NCBI GenBank assembly: GCA_033002965.1
Contig: JAURVB010007807.1
Coordinates: 1 to 64,000, forward strand
Source of the DNA: Piper betle
Lineage: Eukaryota > Streptophyta > Magnoliopsida > Piperales > Piperaceae
Direction of reading: 5' to 3'
Length of the DNA stretch: 64,000 bases
The translations under genes were made by a program, and so were the position numbers. The notes below the pieces were generated by a model. It was not told the origin of the DNA. It was given only the letters and a program-made list of their open reading frames with translations, and made no database searches. Positions 61,857 through 64,000 of this stretch are shown piece after piece; positions within the stretch are counted from its first letter, which is position 1; the number at the start of each line of letters is the position of its first letter.

Positions 61857-62360
61857 CCGCGAACAGTGGCGGGGTGGTGGTGGCATAGGGTGGCGACTAG
61901 GGCGGGCCCGGTGGCAACGGCGGCCGGTGGCGGGGGTAGTGGTGGTAGTGGCAGGGGCGGTGGCAGGTGGTGGCAAGGGAACCAGAGCGGCGGGTGGTGG
62001 CATAGGGTGGCGACTAGGGCGGGCCCGGTGGCAAAGGCGGCCGGTGGCGGGGGTAGTGGTGGTAGTGGCAGGGGCGGCGGTGGTAGGTGGTGGCAAGGGA
62101 GCCACGGCGGCGGGTGGTGGCAAGGGAGCCCCAATGCTGGGTGGTGGCGAGGGGCCACGGCGGAGGTGGGTGTGGTCATGGCAGGGGGCGGTTGGCGGGG
62201 TTGGTCGTGGTCGTCATAGGGGCAGCTGGCGGGGGCAGTGGCGGAGGGGGTGGTGGTGATCGTGGCAGGGGCGGCAGCTGGGGGCGGGCCGGTGGCGACG
62301 GAGGGGGTGGTGGTGGTTGTGGGGGTAGGCGGTCGTGGGGGCGGGTCATGGGCGGACGGT
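61857..62360. repeat. G-rich minisatellite, 117-bp period, followed by GGT/GGC-rich DNA
   Basis: TGGCATAGGGTGGCGACTAG and the following hundred bases at 61881 recur at 61998. The rest decays into GGTGGC-type repeats. Because 117 is a multiple of three and stops are rare in such DNA, long open frames appear on both strands (for example 61832-62491 minus, Pro/His/Thr only). They lack any family content and I treat them as artefacts. Confidence 0.75.
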
Positions 62361-63489
62361 TTACGGGGGTAGGGAGCCCTGTAGGTTGCTAGATAAAATC
62401 CAGCAGCCCACAATGTATGTGTTCCTAAACAGGAGCAGCTGTTATATATATATATATATATATAATATGTAAGAGAATTGTATATAAACAAATAAATAAG
62501 TAGGAAGAAAGAAGAAAAAAGTGGACTGAGATGATTAGAAGTGGAAATGAGAGTTTAACAAGTGTACGTACGTACGTAGGTTGTAAGGGCAAAAATATAT
62601 AATTAAATTCAACCAACTTTATTCTTATTAATTACGCAAGAGAGAGCAGAAGCAGTAGATAAAAAAAGAGGTGGGTGTGGACTGTGGCTACTTGGCTACT
62701 GGGTGGGAAGAGATGAATGGGAAAGAATTGGTAGTGGAAGAAGGTTTTGTCTCCACCAAACTACCAACAGCCCTCCCCAGGTTCATCTATCACCATGATT
62801 CAATGAACATCATCCTCTCCATCAAAAACTCTTTTACCTTCCTCTCCCTTTTTAATAGAATTATTATAATAAAATTTATTATTATCTTTATTATATTATG
62901 AGAGAGAAGGGTGTGCGTTAATTAGTAGCAGGACAGTTTTCTTTCTCTTTCTAATTGACTTGCTACTTTGAAGGGAAAAAATTAAAGTAATTTACCGCGC
63001 AGTAATCTAATTGCACATCTCCGGCTCTCCACTGACATGTCAAGCACAGATTCTCAGACTCACCGCGCAGTTAGTAATAATCTATTAGTTACTCGATAAT
63101 TATGCTGTACCATCTCTAAATCTTAGTCTGATTGCATGCCCACCTATTCATCCTCTTTAGTTTTCTCATGGTGGGGAGCGGGGACAATGGCCGACGCCTC
63201 CCACACTTCTGACATTTCGCAGCCCCTCCAGTTCCACAGACGATTAGAGTTATTATTATATTATATTTTTATTTTTTATATTATTTATTTATTTTTTGAA
63301 TGGGCACTACCAGTAGTTAGGCCTATCATTAGTGGCCGTATATTTTTAATATTTTTCTGATACATACATACATACAAATATATATATATATGTAGAAGCC
63401 TTAATATTATTATTACCCTTATCATCATCATTCATTGCTTGGCCTTTGGCACTAAGCGTTCTCTAAAATTGACCACCGCAAAATTGATC
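62361..63489. other. Gene-free AT-rich stretch with a TA microsatellite
   Basis: (TA)n lies at 62442-62466 and ACGTACGTACGTA at 62564-62577. Short frames at 62671-62901 and 63136-63360 have no recognisable content. Confidence 0.45.
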
Positions 63490-63963
63490 ATGGCCCTCAT
63501 TATAGTTATCATCACTCTCAATAATTTATCGACTATATTACTGGAAGCCAACAGATTATCCTCAGCTTGTCACAATTTTGTTCTTCCTTCACCAAAAATG
63601 GCCAACGACGACCGATGTAGTAGTTTCTACATCCTTCCCCTTGGCCTTGACTACTTCCCAAATGCCAATAAGATAAAATACTGGCATTACAAAAGAGTTG
63701 GTGTGGTTTTACTAAATCATAATCATGCTGCAAAGGAGATGCGCAAATGGCATGAGCGGCACAATTTGTACGTTTGTGGTCGATCAAAAGCTGTGGCAAA
63801 GCACAAGACTGGCCAAACTTTTTCTTTCCAGGCAAAAGGCAATACTTGCTTTGTCAAGCCAAGATCCGTCAGGAGGACGCCACACTATCGGACGTTGTCA
63901 GAGACCCGGAGTATATCATCGAGCATGCACAATGTTGTTCGAATACAAACATGTACAAAGTGA
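63490..63963 (+). CDS. Hypothetical ORF, 157 residues, unrecognised
   Basis: It runs from ATG at 63490 to TGA at 63963. The N-terminus MALIIVIITLNNLSTILLEA is hydrophobic and could be a signal or anchor segment. The remainder is basic with several His and Cys residues but no motif that I know. Codon usage is AT-rich like the surrounding DNA, and an overlapping frame on each strand is also open. It may well be non-coding, or part of a gene continuing beyond the window. Confidence 0.2.
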   Translation: MALIIVIITLNNLSTILLEANRLSSACHNFVLPSPKMANDDRCSSFYILPLGLDYFPNANKIKYWHYKRVGVVLLNHNHAAKEMRKWHERHNLYVCGRSKAVAKHKTGQTFSFQAKGNTCFVKPRSVRRTPHYRTLSETRSISSSMHNVVRIQTCTK

Positions 63964-64000
63964 ATGCTTTAAAACTGAGGCTTGCCTTTGGTTGAGGGGA

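Noticed and set aside
61815..62491. Pro/Thr/His-rich or Gly-rich proteins up to 219 codons
   Set aside because: Produced by a minisatellite whose period is a multiple of three; open on both strands and without motifs.
1..64000. tRNA, rRNA or microRNA genes
   Set aside because: No cloverleaf with A/B boxes, rRNA core motif or convincing microRNA hairpin was noticed. By eye this is not exhaustive; a tRNA/Infernal scan would settle it.

Overview
This window is nuclear DNA from a flowering plant. It shows large GT-AG introns, AT-rich intergenic DNA, plant-only gene families (HD-ZIP III, NPH3, CPSF30 with a YTH domain, FAR1-like) and degenerate LTR retrotransposon sequence. Protein wording suggests a monocot outside the grasses, but that is a weak inference. 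All gene models were built by hand from splice signals, reading-frame continuity and remembered family sequences. Nothing was searched.

Layout. 1-2688 (+) is the 3' part of an ESCRT-III VPS2 gene. 6473-8895 (+) is an F-box/kelch gene of the SKIP11 type with a one-base frame break. 9841-14448 (-) is a 13-exon NRAMP metal transporter, also one base out of frame at exon 2. 20382-23542 (-) is a membrane J-domain/Jiv90 co-chaperone with a frame break in exon 1. 25659-30332 (-) is an intact CPSF30-L gene (three CCCH fingers plus a YTH m6A-reader domain). 30333-50000 is gene-poor and holds at least four members of one LTR family: two near-complete solo LTRs in opposite orientation, a truncated copy and an internally deleted relative. 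50434-55978 (+) is an intact 18-exon HD-ZIP III gene of the PHABULOSA/PHAVOLUTA clade with its miR165/166 site. 57331-60014 (-) is an NPH3-family BTB gene that looks like a true pseudogene. 60302-61400 (+) is a decayed FAR1/MULE-type fragment, followed by tandem repeats and sequence with no recognisable gene.

How the parts relate. The genes are independent housekeeping or developmental genes, not an operon-like system. Two themes stand out. First, the order CPSF30-L, HD-ZIP III (PHV type), NPH3 resembles a cluster I remember on Arabidopsis chromosome 1 (At1g30440, At1g30460, At1g30490), so this looks like conserved microsynteny stretched by retrotransposon insertion. Second, several otherwise well-conserved genes carry single-base frame breaks, while VPS2, CPSF30-L and the HD-ZIP III gene are clean. 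That leaves either assembly indels or gene loss in progress. For the NPH3 gene, a lost start codon and an in-frame nonsense codon favour real decay. I did not find a previously undescribed biological system; the most unusual items are the LTR family, the VPS2 intron repeats and the NPH3 pseudogene.
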